The position numbers and the translations under genes are program-made. The notes beneath the pieces were generated by a model. The model had not been told where the DNA came from, searched no databases, and saw only the letters and a program-made list of their open reading frames with translations. 64,000 bases of DNA from DASTCZ01 sp035308165. Lineage in GTDB: Bacteria; Acidobacteriota; Terriglobia; Acidiferrales; UBA7541. This document shows, in pieces, positions 17,955 through 26,991 of this stretch; the first letter of the stretch is position 1, and each line of letters opens with the position of its first letter. The DNA is taken from positions 1 to 64,000 of the forward strand of contig DATGHC010000067.1 of assembly GCA_035308165.1 (NCBI GenBank). The letters are read 5' to 3'.

Positions 17955-20912
17955 TTAGAAGCTGAGGCGGATGCCCAGTTGGGCAGCAAAAGGGACGCCG
18001 ACGGTGGTGCCGGGGCCAAAGAAATCACCGAGAGCGCCCGCGAGAAAGCGGAGCTGATTGAGGCTGGTGATGGCCTGAGTCTGCGAGCAGGCAGCGTTGA
18101 GGCAGAAGGCGGTGGCATTGGCGAGATTGTTGACGGGTATGGGAAGCGCGGCAAGGTTGGTGACGTAATTCGCGCCGGGATTGCTGCGATTGAACAAGTT
18201 GAAGATCTCGATGAAGGGATAGATTGTCCAGCGATCTTGAAGTTTGATTGGCCTGCTGACGCGGAGATCGACCTGGAAGTAGGGAGCGCCGCGGAATTCG
18301 TCGAGGGTGGTTTCAACACCGTTGATGACGGCGCGCGTGCCGACTGGGGTTGTGATGGTGAAGGGCCGCGCGCTTTCCACTTGAGTGAGCGTGGTCAGCT
18401 CGAATCCGCCGGGAGCATTGTAAGTTCCGGCGAGGACGGCGCGATGACGGACATCCTCACCCGAAGGGCCGTAGTCGCCCGGGGCAAACGCGTTAAGGGG
18501 ATTACAAACACCGTTCACATAATCAAACAGCTCGCCCAATACACATCCCCAAGTGTCGGAGCTGGCGAGTGTGTAGTTCAGAACGAGGTTGAAACGGTGG
18601 GTGACGTTGCCCTGGAGACGCAACAACAAGGCGTCGTAGCGGGAGCGATTGTCGGTGCGAAATACGGCAAGGTTGGAGACGTTGGGGTCACTGGGAACGG
18701 GATTTACGTTGTATTGGTAGTGGCGGAAGGCATGTACGCCTTCCTCATGGACGACACTTGCGCTGATCAACCAATTGGAATTGAAGGCGTGCTCGAGTCC
18801 AGCAGTTGCGTGAAGGGCGTAGGGGGTTTTGTAGTTCGGATCGATTAGAGCGGCGACGCCGGAGGACGGGCCGCCGTTGACAGCCTGCAGCGCCGTGACC
18901 CAACCGGTCTGGGCAAGGTCGTTGTAATAGAGGCCGATACCAGCGCGAATGACGGTCTTTTCGGAGTCGCCGGGTGAATAGGCGAGACCAAGGCGAGGCC
19001 CGAATTGCAAGTGATCATCGTTGGGGGTTGTGCTGGAAGTCGAAAAAGGAAGTTGGGGCAAGAAAGCTATTGCGGGGTTAGCGAGCTGACTGTGGCCGGA
19101 AGCGTTAAATAGACCGAAGGTGGTGTCGTACCGCAATCCATAATTGAGGGTGAGGTGCGAGGTTACCCTCCAGGAGTCCTCGGCGTAGAGACCGAGGCGC
19201 TGAACATTCTGTGAAAAGCTGCCGTCACTCAGAGGAGTGTTTGTGCAGGAAGTGCCCGGCGTGATGGCCAGACCTCCGGCGCCGGAACATTCAAAATCCG
19301 CGGCAAATTGAGAGGGGTTGCCGAGATAGGCTGTCGGGTTCATGGCTAAGGTGGTAAGGATTTCCGGGTTGGCGGTTAAGGCGCCGCTCAGAACTGGTTC
19401 GTGAATGAAGTCCACGCCGAACCGCAGGGCATGGTGACCGAAGGAATGGCTGACGTCGTAGCGGAATTGATATTTTTCCTGGTTGCGCAGGACAGGAAAA
19501 TTTGTGATTCCGGTGACAAATTGGTTGTCGCCAAAAGTTTCGAGACCAGAAATCGTGCTGGATGTTGAAGTGAATGGGAAGGCCAGGGCAAAACCGAAAT
19601 TTGAATTGCGCACCTCGGTGTGATGCAAGAGGCTTGCGCCAAAGGTGAAAGTGGCCACCCAATTCGGACCGAAAGTATATTGCTGGCTGACCACGGCATT
19701 GAGGTAATTGGAATGTGAAGTCGCGCCTGTGGAAGTAAGCGATCCCTGCTGGACGAGGTCATTGCCAGTGATGTAAGTGTCACCGGAAACCCGGAGAAAC
19801 CATTGTGAGCGATTGGATTGGGTCCAATCCAATCTTTCGGATCCCAGGAAATCGTGGAACGGGACCGAGGTATTGGTTGGAACCGCAATGGAATTAACGC
19901 CGGGAATCAATCCTTGAGAAGCCAAAGTGGCAAGGGCGTTGAATTGAGCCAGGCTGGCGTTGCTGTAGGCGATGCTGGCGGTTTCGGGAACGTATTCAAA
20001 TGAGGTGAAGGTCCAAAGCTTGTCGTTGACGATTGGCCCGCCGAGCGTGCCGACGTAATTCTGTCTGGAGAAGGGCTGCTTGGGATTCGGCGCGGGATTA
20101 TCAATCGGGAAGCGGGCATTTAAGGCAGCGTCACGTTCGTAAAAAGCGGCGTCGCCATGCCAGATATTGCTGCCGCGCTTGGTGGTGATGACCACGGAGC
20201 CACCGACAGTGCGGCCAGTGTCGGCATCTTCCTGCGATGTGCGCACTGCAAATTCCTGGATCGCGTCGGGTGAGAAATTCTGCAGGAAGCCGCCAATATA
20301 GTCGTCAGAATTGTCAGCGCCATCCACGGAGAGCACGTCATTCAGTCCGGAGCTTCCGCCAAAGGAGACGGCAGTGATGCGGGCCTTGGTGGGATCTGAA
20401 GGCTCGACGGGTTCCGTACCCGGGGTCATGAAGGCGATGTTGGCGAAGCTGCGGTGAGCGAGCGGGACAGATTCCAGATCGTGCACGGTCACAATGCCTT
20501 GATTCACGGTGCTGGAGGCGTCAATTTGCTGCGTGGTGATGGAGGAAGCTTCGGCTTGAACGTTTACGGTCTGGGACACGGGAGCTGGCTTGAGAGTGAC
20601 AAGAATATCTTTGACGGAGCTGACGACTACGGTGACATCGGAGCGCGCCTCTGCGAAGCCGGGATAATTTACGATGAGGTGATATTCGCCGGGGAGTAAA
20701 TCATTGATGCGGAACTGGCCCTGGCTGTCGGCAGTAACCTGGCGCTCGAAGGAAGATTCGGTGGCGCGGATGGTTATTTTGGCGGAAGCGATGCGTCCGC
20801 CAACGGAGTCCTCCACCTCGCCGATGAGACTGCCGCGGAATTCCTGGGCGCGTGAAAGCGAGGAGATCGCCAGCACTAAAATGATGCACATACAAATTCG
20901 GAAACACTTCAC
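17955..20912 (-). CDS. Oar-like TonB-dependent receptor with carboxypeptidase-regulatory-like N-terminal domain
   Basis: 985 residues from GTG 20912, chosen because AGGAG lies 6 bases upstream and the signal peptide follows at once (ICMCIILVLAISSLSRA). Mature residues up to about 110 form a carboxypeptidase regulatory-like fold (SLIGEVEDSVGGRIASAKI). The plug (about 120-260) contains FGGSSGLNDVLSVDGADNSD and VVITTKRGSN. The long beta-barrel ends in GIRLSF with a terminal Phe, as outer-membrane proteins require. Ligand unknown. Upstream on the same strand lie the BlaI-like and M56 genes (gap 145 bases), which may control it. Confidence 0.9.
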   Translation of the reverse strand: MKCFRICMCIILVLAISSLSRAQEFRGSLIGEVEDSVGGRIASAKITIRATESSFERQVTADSQGQFRINDLLPGEYHLIVNYPGFAEARSDVTVVVSSVKDILVTLKPAPVSQTVNVQAEASSITTQQIDASSTVNQGIVTVHDLESVPLAHRSFANIAFMTPGTEPVEPSDPTKARITAVSFGGSSGLNDVLSVDGADNSDDYIGGFLQNFSPDAIQEFAVRTSQEDADTGRTVGGSVVITTKRGSNIWHGDAAFYERDAALNARFPIDNPAPNPKQPFSRQNYVGTLGGPIVNDKLWTFTSFEYVPETASIAYSNASLAQFNALATLASQGLIPGVNSIAVPTNTSVPFHDFLGSERLDWTQSNRSQWFLRVSGDTYITGNDLVQQGSLTSTGATSHSNYLNAVVSQQYTFGPNWVATFTFGASLLHHTEVRNSNFGFALAFPFTSTSSTISGLETFGDNQFVTGITNFPVLRNQEKYQFRYDVSHSFGHHALRFGVDFIHEPVLSGALTANPEILTTLAMNPTAYLGNPSQFAADFECSGAGGLAITPGTSCTNTPLSDGSFSQNVQRLGLYAEDSWRVTSHLTLNYGLRYDTTFGLFNASGHSQLANPAIAFLPQLPFSTSSTTPNDDHLQFGPRLGLAYSPGDSEKTVIRAGIGLYYNDLAQTGWVTALQAVNGGPSSGVAALIDPNYKTPYALHATAGLEHAFNSNWLISASVVHEEGVHAFRHYQYNVNPVPSDPNVSNLAVFRTDNRSRYDALLLRLQGNVTHRFNLVLNYTLASSDTWGCVLGELFDYVNGVCNPLNAFAPGDYGPSGEDVRHRAVLAGTYNAPGGFELTTLTQVESARPFTITTPVGTRAVINGVETTLDEFRGAPYFQVDLRVSRPIKLQDRWTIYPFIEIFNLFNRSNPGANYVTNLAALPIPVNNLANATAFCLNAACSQTQAITSLNQLRFLAGALGDFFGPGTTVGVPFAAQLGIRLSF

Positions 20913-21057
20913 GTATGGCTCCTGAGCCGGCAACTTATGTTTGGACGAGCCTCTTGAAACCATTGGAGAGTACCCCGCGGGCGGAGGTACTACCATGGCT
21001 CGTAGATGGGTGTCGCGGAAAAATCAGATTGTTGAGAACACGCGCGGGCACGCGAGA

Positions 21058-22053
21058 CTAATGGATTAAGCGCTCTAGAAGCTGATAGACGGAATGGAGC
21101 GTTGAGGGGCGAGACGCTGCAATCATTACAAGCAGGCCCATGGTGATGGCTGCGCAGCCGGCGAAATTGGCCCATCGCTTCGCAGGATTGGCACTTGCCC
21201 GTGCTGGATGCAAAAGGCGATCCACGCGATCGGCGAGATCGGAGTCCGCGCTGGCTGAGTCACTGGAGACGAGCGCGGTGCACAAGGGCGAGAGGCGTGG
21301 AGGAGCGCCCAACTGCGCCACGCGAATCAGAGCAGAGGCTAGAGAGAGTGAACGCAGGGTATCGTTTTCGACGGCGGAATCGTCTGCCGCCCATTCCGAT
21401 ATTTTCTTCCAAGCGTGTTCGATAGAAGAGAAGGCGTGGACGAATGGAAAAATTTCCGGGGACAACGTAACAAAGAGGCGCTTCAGATTGTCGGCGGAGG
21501 TGAGATGAGCCCGTTCATGCCGGACGGCCGCCGCCAACTGGTCGTGCGACAGTGAATTGAGCACGCCCTGCGACACGACAAGGCGCGGCCGAATCACGCC
21601 GGCCATTGCAAGGATGGGCACCTGTGATTCGACAACCAAAACCGAAGAGGATTCCGGTGAAAGAAGCAGCTCTCGTCCACTCTTGAGGCAGGAGCGCGTG
21701 AATTTGCGGGTAATGAGGACGGCGCGGAATGCGCGGAAAAGCGATTGGGAGCAAAGAGATATGCCCAAACAACCAGCGAGAATACAGGCCAATCCGACGC
21801 GTTCGGTTGTGGCGCCGGGCTCGAACCAAAGATAACTGGGCACGCAAAACCCAAAAACGAGGATTGAGGCAAGCCCAAAAGGAGCAAGTCGAGCGAAAAG
21901 CAGGAGACGCGCTGCGACACATGGCCGGAACTTCCGTGAGAACCGGATGATTGCAGGCGAAAACAGTCGTGCAGCAAGACCAAATATGGCGTGGGCCAGA
22001 AATAGAATTGCGGAGCTGATCAAAAGCAGCCTCAGGATGTAGGGGAGGGTCAT
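21058..22053 (-). CDS. BlaR1-like M56 membrane metallopeptidase without sensor domain
   Basis: 331 residues. About three membrane helices in the first 110 residues are followed by the M56 zinc protease domain, with H179-E-R-A-H183 and the third ligand E220 in SEWAADD. One more helix lies near residue 300. The protein ends there: the extracytoplasmic penicillin-binding domain of BlaR1/MecR1 is absent, so the input signal must differ. The start ATG overlaps the stop of the upstream BlaI-like gene by four bases (ATGA), showing translational coupling. By family analogy it would cleave the repressor BlaI after sensing. Confidence 0.9.
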   Translation of the reverse strand: MTLPYILRLLLISSAILFLAHAIFGLAARLFSPAIIRFSRKFRPCVAARLLLFARLAPFGLASILVFGFCVPSYLWFEPGATTERVGLACILAGCLGISLCSQSLFRAFRAVLITRKFTRSCLKSGRELLLSPESSSVLVVESQVPILAMAGVIRPRLVVSQGVLNSLSHDQLAAAVRHERAHLTSADNLKRLFVTLSPEIFPFVHAFSSIEHAWKKISEWAADDSAVENDTLRSLSLASALIRVAQLGAPPRLSPLCTALVSSDSASADSDLADRVDRLLHPARASANPAKRWANFAGCAAITMGLLVMIAASRPSTLHSVYQLLERLIH

Positions 22054-22496
22054 CGCGGACTCCGACGGAGGAGTTTTTTGCGCTCGCCGCGAATCTTTTT
22101 TTCCAAGTCGGCCAAAAATTCCCGGTCGTGCTGGCCAACAGCATCCAAGAAACTGGACAACAGGAGCTCTCGCCCGGATCCAGGCCCGTAAAGAAAACCC
22201 GCGACGAGGCTGTTGGCGCGGGCACGATCATATTCGCTTCGTGAAAATCGCGGAGAGTACACAAATGCCCGGTCTGATTTGTGGCGCGTCAAAAGACCTT
22301 TCTTAAATAGACGGTCGAGAGTGGTCATGACCGTGGTATAGGCCAGGGGCCGCTCCAGCTTTTGAATGACTTCGCGGACGCTACTCTCACCACGGGCCCA
22401 GAGGATTTCCATAACGTTTTCCTCGAGAGGGCCGAGAGACGCGGGCGCGGGGGATTCACGCCGCGAGAAAGACCGAGTTTTCCAGAAACGGAACAT
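22050..22496 (-). CDS. BlaI/MecI-family transcriptional repressor
   Basis: 148 residues from the ATG at 22496, a little over the family norm of about 130; the open frame extends 83 codons further but that part has no family character. The winged-helix domain is clear: LGPLEENVMEILWARGESSVREV, AYTTVMTTLDRLFKKGLLTR. The C-terminal dimerisation helices run to RRSPR. Ribosome-binding site weak, so the exact start is uncertain. Divergent from the GH35 gene. It is coupled to the M56 peptidase gene; the pair should form a repressor/protease switch. Confidence 0.88.
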   Translation of the reverse strand: MFRFWKTRSFSRRESPAPASLGPLEENVMEILWARGESSVREVIQKLERPLAYTTVMTTLDRLFKKGLLTRHKSDRAFVYSPRFSRSEYDRARANSLVAGFLYGPGSGRELLLSSFLDAVGQHDREFLADLEKKIRGERKKLLRRSPR

Positions 22497-22744
22497 TGCA
22501 TTAAGTTTGATGCTGCCGCCGGCAACGCAACCCTCCAGCATCGAAACAAGACTGGCGGCAGAAAGGGATTGTACACCTTGCGACGAAAATTGGAACTGAA
22601 GCTCGAAGATTTCGGACAATGAAAGCGGAGAAACAATGATAATGGAAGTGTCCCGAGCGTTTTGTGGTTGGATGCGGTGGGAAGTAAGATTAATTCGATC
22701 CCGAAAATGGCTATATTGGGTTTGAGTTGAGCGTGTCGAAAACA

Positions 22745-24607
22745 ATGATTATCCAGACACTTTTGCGCAAGAGGTTCGCGGTGATTACGGCGGTGATCGT
22801 TGGGACTGCTTCCTCAATGCTCACTGCGCTGGCGCCACCGCATACGGTGGCGGTGAAAGGCCCGCAATTTGTGGTGGATGGACGGGCACTGCAAATCATT
22901 TCCGGCGAGATGCACTATGCACGAATCCCTCGGGAATACTGGCGCGACCGAATGCGCAAGGCGCGAGCGATGGGGCTGAATACAATTTCCACTTACACTT
23001 TCTGGAACGCGCATGAGCCGCGGCCGGGAGTATTCGATTTCAGCGGCCAACTCGATGTGGCGTCGTTTGTACGAACGGCGCAGGAAGAGGGGCTTTACGT
23101 GCTGCTGAGGCCGGGGCCTTACGTTTGCGCCGAGTGGGATCTGGGCGGACTGCCTGCCTGGCTGCTGGCGGATCCCGGCATGGTGCTGCGGAGTACTGAC
23201 CCCAAATTTATAGGCGCTGCTGAGAAATATTTGAAGCGACTCGGGCAAGAGCTGGCTCCGCTGCAGGCCAATCGTGGCGGACCGATTATCGGCGTGCAAG
23301 TTGAAAATGAGTACGGCTCATTTGGGAATGATGCGGAGTACATGGAAAAGATTCGAGCTGCGATTGCGGCTGCGGGGTTGGGGGAGGTGCCGCTGTTCAC
23401 GGCAGACGGGCCTGAACAGGTTCCATTTGGATCGCTGCCCAATCTGCCGGCGGCAATCAATTTTGGGGCTGGTGGAGCAGAAGGGGGATTCGCGACGATT
23501 GCGCGCCTGCGGCCCGATGGATTGAGAATGAATCAAGAATATTGGGCGGGCTGGTTCGACTCCTGGGGGAAGGCTCATCACGTGACGAATGTTGAAGCCG
23601 AAGCCAGGGAGTTGGATTGGATGTTGGCGCAGGGGTATTCGGTGAATCTGTACATGTTTCACGGGGGAACGACTTTTGGCTTCATGAATGGAGCCAATTT
23701 CAATCACGTTTATTCTCCGCAAACCACGAGTTACGATTACAACGCGGCACTCGATGAATCCGGCGAGCCGACGCAAAAATTTTCCGCGTTTCGAGAGGTG
23801 ATTGCCAAGCATCGCGAGGGCGGGCAATTCCCTGCTCTTCCGGCGGACATTCAGCGGATTGAAGTTCCTGAATTTGCGTTGAGTGAGTCGAGCTTGTTGT
23901 GGACCGACCTGGGAGCCGGCGTGGACACGCGTTCACCGCTGCCGATGGAGACGCTTGGGCAGTCCTATGGATACATCAATTATCGCACGCGGGTGGACGG
24001 ACCAAAGTCGGGAAAGCTGGTCGTCCACGAACTGCATGATTATGCCCAAATCTATTTGGACGGAAGACTTTTGGGAACGCTTGACCGGCGGATGAACGAG
24101 GACTCTATTGATTTGGAATTGACGGCAGGCGCGCACAGTCTCGACATCCTGGTGGAGAACTCAGGGCGAATCAATTTTGGGCCGAAAATACGAGAGGATC
24201 GGAAAGGAATCACAGAGTCAGTCAGTCTTGGCGACAGCACTCTGATGGGTTGGAAGGTGTTTTGTTTGCCGATGAGCGATCTTCATGAAGTTGCATTCTC
24301 AAAGAAAGTGGCAGATGGCCCGGCATTCTATCGCGGGTACTTCCAATTGGAGCAGACAGGAGACAGTTTTCTTGATATGCGCAAATATGGTAAAGGCGCG
24401 GTCTGGGTGAACGGGCATGCGCTGGGGCGATTCTGGCATGTCGGGCCGCAACAGACGCTCTATCTTCCCGGAGCCTGGCTGAAGAAGGGACGAAATGAAG
24501 TGATCGTTTTCGATGTGACCGCTCATTCGGAAGCGCCGAAACTGGCCGGACTTTCACATTCTATTCTCGACATGTTGAATGAAGCGAATTCGGCGAATCC
24601 ACAGTAA
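22745..24607 (+). CDS. GH35 beta-galactosidase, secreted
   Basis: 620 residues from ATG 22745 (TTG 22727 also possible; neither has a clear Shine-Dalgarno sequence). A signal-peptide-like N-terminus precedes the GH35 TIM barrel: ISGEMHYARIPREYW, NTISTYTFWNAHEP, LRPGPYVCAEWDLGGLP. Acid/base E189 lies in VQVENEYGSFG and nucleophile E265 in NQEYWAGWFDSWG. C-terminal jelly-roll domains follow (KYGKGAVWVNGHALGRFWHVGPQQTLYLPG). It hydrolyses terminal beta-galactosyl residues, probably from plant or microbial polysaccharide, in the periplasm or outside. It converges with the cytochrome gene after 33 bases. Confidence 0.93.
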   Translation: MIIQTLLRKRFAVITAVIVGTASSMLTALAPPHTVAVKGPQFVVDGRALQIISGEMHYARIPREYWRDRMRKARAMGLNTISTYTFWNAHEPRPGVFDFSGQLDVASFVRTAQEEGLYVLLRPGPYVCAEWDLGGLPAWLLADPGMVLRSTDPKFIGAAEKYLKRLGQELAPLQANRGGPIIGVQVENEYGSFGNDAEYMEKIRAAIAAAGLGEVPLFTADGPEQVPFGSLPNLPAAINFGAGGAEGGFATIARLRPDGLRMNQEYWAGWFDSWGKAHHVTNVEAEARELDWMLAQGYSVNLYMFHGGTTFGFMNGANFNHVYSPQTTSYDYNAALDESGEPTQKFSAFREVIAKHREGGQFPALPADIQRIEVPEFALSESSLLWTDLGAGVDTRSPLPMETLGQSYGYINYRTRVDGPKSGKLVVHELHDYAQIYLDGRLLGTLDRRMNEDSIDLELTAGAHSLDILVENSGRINFGPKIREDRKGITESVSLGDSTLMGWKVFCLPMSDLHEVAFSKKVADGPAFYRGYFQLEQTGDSFLDMRKYGKGAVWVNGHALGRFWHVGPQQTLYLPGAWLKKGRNEVIVFDVTAHSEAPKLAGLSHSILDMLNEANSANPQ

Positions 24608-24640
24608 GTCCGAATCGATTTTCCCTAGAGAAAAATGAAA

Positions 24641-26002
24641 TTATTGTTGCGGGGCCGGGTGGCGGATAAAGAAGTGCCATTTGTCGATGTTAGCGGGGAC
24701 CGCAATGTCGAAAAATCCGACCAACATTTCATCTGAAGTTTGATCGCCCCAGCGGACAGCCTTGCTGGGATCAGGGTTGTGCGGATTGTGGGATGAATTA
24801 TCGAACCAGCCGATGGCTTCGAGATTGGTTCCGGCCTTGAGAGGCCGAGGTTCGGCGAGACGGTAACTGAGTTGCCAGTGAAAATCGTAGTTGACCAGGA
24901 GAAGAGTTTCTTTGGTGTGATCCGGGTGAACGATGTTATAGGCGAAACGCCTTCCACGCAGATGCATGTGCGGGAAGAGACTGAGGAGTGTGGCGTCATT
25001 CGGCAGAGTGCCATGGACTTTGACGGGGAAATCGTCAGCACCTGGCGGGATGACAAAGGAATCGTTGGTCAGCTGGAGGGTGATGACGCGCTGCTGCGGC
25101 GACTGTTTGGCGAAAATAATTCCGGCGCTGGTTTGATCCGCGGCGGGTTTGCCATTGGTGGTGTAATGCATTTGAAAAACCAGGTCGGAACCAGCGGGAA
25201 TCATTTTGGCCATGCCGGCGGGCCAATTATCGGGAGAGCTTCCGGGCGCGTAGACAAGGAGCATATCGCTGTCGGTCCAGTGGGAATCATTGACGAGCTT
25301 TGGGTCGTGCAAGGTGGATGCTGAAAACGGAACACCGATGGGCGCGCTGCGAAGCCAAGGTGAATCGGGTGGACGGATGTAAACCACGGCGTGATGGACG
25401 TGTTCCGGGCTGGAGGGGAGCACCTGCGAACTCTGCACCCATTTGTCTTCAGTGAATCCGGTGTGAACAATTTCGTAGGTGTATTCGACCGTGCCTCGAG
25501 CAGGGATATTTATGGCGGCGGGCATTTTCAAAACTACGTCGGGCTGAGGAATATTCCAACCGCCCGCCCAGTGCAACGCAGGAGGTGCATCGCGCGGATC
25601 GCCTGCCGGAGCACCGGCGGCGGCCCAGGCACGAACCGTGCCGATATCCTGAGTGGAGAGCGAGGGGTCGTTGGAGAAATGGCCGAAACGAGGGTCGGCA
25701 AACCAGGGAGGCATTTCGCGCGAGGTGACTTTGTCGGCGATGCCGGAGGCCTTGCGACGCGCATGGTCGAAGGTCTCAAGGGGCATGGGGCCAATACCTC
25801 CGGCGCGGTGGCAAGTCTGGCAATGCTGCTGGAGGATGGGCAGGACATCTCGATAGAAAGCGGGCGCGCTTGACGAAGGGGTGTTGGCCGGGCTTTGATG
25901 CGGCGTCGCAGTCGCAAACAGCATTGCCGGAACACACAGGCAGAGCAGTGTGAAAGCAAATCGCCGAATTTGCCGGACTCGCATGGAATTCAAGTTTGCC
26001 AT
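24641..26002 (-). CDS. Cytochrome c fused to copper type II monooxygenase-like domains
   Basis: 453 residues from ATG 26002; ATG 25984 gives a better signal peptide and is an alternative. A class I cytochrome c-type domain (about 45-135) has C61-Q-T-C64-H65 and the distal Met candidate in SREMPPW. The rest has the two beta-sandwich folds of peptidylglycine/dopamine-type copper monooxygenases: H203/H204 in EHVHHAVVYI, H279 in FQMHYTTNG, H345 and H347 in FPHMHLRG, and M426 in TSDEML, matching the expected copper ligands. Periplasmic. Substrate unknown. The heme could deliver electrons to the copper centres. Confidence 0.82.
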   Translation of the reverse strand: MANLNSMRVRQIRRFAFTLLCLCVPAMLFATATPHQSPANTPSSSAPAFYRDVLPILQQHCQTCHRAGGIGPMPLETFDHARRKASGIADKVTSREMPPWFADPRFGHFSNDPSLSTQDIGTVRAWAAAGAPAGDPRDAPPALHWAGGWNIPQPDVVLKMPAAINIPARGTVEYTYEIVHTGFTEDKWVQSSQVLPSSPEHVHHAVVYIRPPDSPWLRSAPIGVPFSASTLHDPKLVNDSHWTDSDMLLVYAPGSSPDNWPAGMAKMIPAGSDLVFQMHYTTNGKPAADQTSAGIIFAKQSPQQRVITLQLTNDSFVIPPGADDFPVKVHGTLPNDATLLSLFPHMHLRGRRFAYNIVHPDHTKETLLLVNYDFHWQLSYRLAEPRPLKAGTNLEAIGWFDNSSHNPHNPDPSKAVRWGDQTSDEMLVGFFDIAVPANIDKWHFFIRHPAPQQ

Positions 26003-26051
26003 AGTGCATTGTGCAAATCACATTCAAGATCAAATACCCATCTAACTGAGA

Positions 26052-26080
26052 TTGCCGATGCTGCGCTAAGCGTGTAGGAT
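26052..26080 (+). promoter_or_regulatory. Putative sigma-70 promoter of the crcB operon
   Basis: TTGCCG (26052-26057), a 17-base spacer, then TAGGAT (26075-26080). Transcription would start near 26087, just ahead of the riboswitch aptamer. Confidence 0.5.
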
Positions 26081-26096
26081 TTGGGCGAAGAACGAA

Positions 26097-26142
26097 AGGC
26101 GATGGAGTTCGCCTGAACCGCCCCCAAGGGCTGATGACTCCT
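26097..26142 (+). ncRNA. Fluoride riboswitch aptamer (crcB motif)
   Basis: The conserved core is present in order: GGCGATGGAGTTCGCC, then GAACCGCC, then GGGCTGATGACTCCT. It sits 66 bases before crcB and its last segment (ACTCCT) is also the left arm of a terminator, as expected for an ON switch: fluoride binding would keep this arm in the aptamer and prevent termination. Confidence 0.93.
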
Positions 26143-26173
26143 GGCCGCCGCAAGGCGCTCAGGAGTTTTTTTT
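26137..26173 (+). terminator. Riboswitch expression-platform terminator
   Basis: Stem ACTCCTG (26137-26143) with CAGGAGT (26160-26166), with an inner GCC/GGC pairing, followed by eight Ts (26166-26173). It shares bases with the 3' part of the fluoride aptamer. Confidence 0.88.
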
Positions 26174-26207
26174 CCGGGCACCGCGGCTCGCGGAAAATGG
26201 AGCGACC

Positions 26208-26579
26208 GTGCGCATTACTTTGCTGATTATTTTCGGAGCTGCTGGAACACTGGCCCGCTACGGATTGCAAGGATTTGTGCAATACCGTGCAAGCTCATCT
26301 TTTCCCACCGGAACGCTGGTCGTAAATCTCATCGGATGCCTGCTGCTGGGCGGAGTGACGCAATACGGGCTGCACCATTTGTCGATTCCGCCGGAATGGC
26401 GAATCGGGATCAGTGTTGGGTTCCTGGGCGCCTTCACGACATTTTCGACATTCGGCCTGGAGACGGTACGGTTGCTGGAAGACGGTGAATGGATGCGAGC
26501 GTTGCTTTATACGAGCTTGAGCGTGGCCGGGGGACTGCTGGCGATTGTGCTGGGAATGCGCATCGCGGACGGCCTCTAG
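26208..26579 (+). CDS. crcB: Fluoride channel CrcB/Fluc
   Basis: 123 residues, four membrane helices. It exports fluoride as a dual-topology dimer in the inner membrane. Marks: GAAGTLARYGLQ, TLVVNLIGCLLLG with the conserved Asn, and the Phe-box region GFLGAFTTFSTFGLE. The start is GTG with GGAG about 5 bases upstream. It is directly under the fluoride riboswitch and followed after 9 bases by a DUF190 gene. Confidence 0.96.
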   Translation: MRITLLIIFGAAGTLARYGLQGFVQYRASSSFPTGTLVVNLIGCLLLGGVTQYGLHHLSIPPEWRIGISVGFLGAFTTFSTFGLETVRLLEDGEWMRALLYTSLSVAGGLLAIVLGMRIADGL

Positions 26580-26588
26580 GAGGACAAA

Positions 26589-26945
26589 GTGACCCATGAG
26601 CGATTTGAAGGCGAGCGCACATTGATGCGCATCCACATTGGTGAATCGGACAGGTGGCATGGGAAGCCGCTGTACGAGGCCCTGGTGGAAATGCTGCGGC
26701 GCGAGAAGTTTTCCGGGGTGACGGTGCTGCGGGGCGTGGGCGGGTTTGGGTCAACCAGCGTGTACCACACGGAAAAAATTCTGCGCTTATCACAAGACCT
26801 GCCGATTGTGCTGGAGACGGTGGAATTCACGGAGCGGATCGAGCAGATATTGCCGCGGCTGGATGAAATGATTGGCGGAGGGCTGATCACGCTGGAAAAA
26901 GTTCGCGTGATTCTTTACCGCTCGACGCCCGAGGGGCGGCGCTGA
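26589..26945 (+). CDS. DUF190 family protein in the fluoride operon
   Basis: 118 residues from GTG 26589, preceded by AGGAGGAC, which overlaps the crcB stop region. The sequence matches DUF190 (RIHIGESDRWHGKPLYEALV, GVTVLRGVGGFGSTS, LPIVLETVEF, GGLITLEKVRVILY), a small PII-like ferredoxin fold. DUF190 genes are common companions of crcB. Biochemical role is not established; a nucleotide-binding or regulatory function at the channel is an inference from the fold. Confidence 0.9.
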   Translation: MTHERFEGERTLMRIHIGESDRWHGKPLYEALVEMLRREKFSGVTVLRGVGGFGSTSVYHTEKILRLSQDLPIVLETVEFTERIEQILPRLDEMIGGGLITLEKVRVILYRSTPEGRR

Positions 26946-26991
26946 ATACATCCCGCAAACACTGATAGGATGCACGCCGCGGAGGAAAAAT

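Noticed and set aside
17919..18848. 309-codon open frame antisense to the Oar-like receptor
   Set aside because: Codon-position shadow of a real gene with clear domains on the other strand; no recognisable protein.
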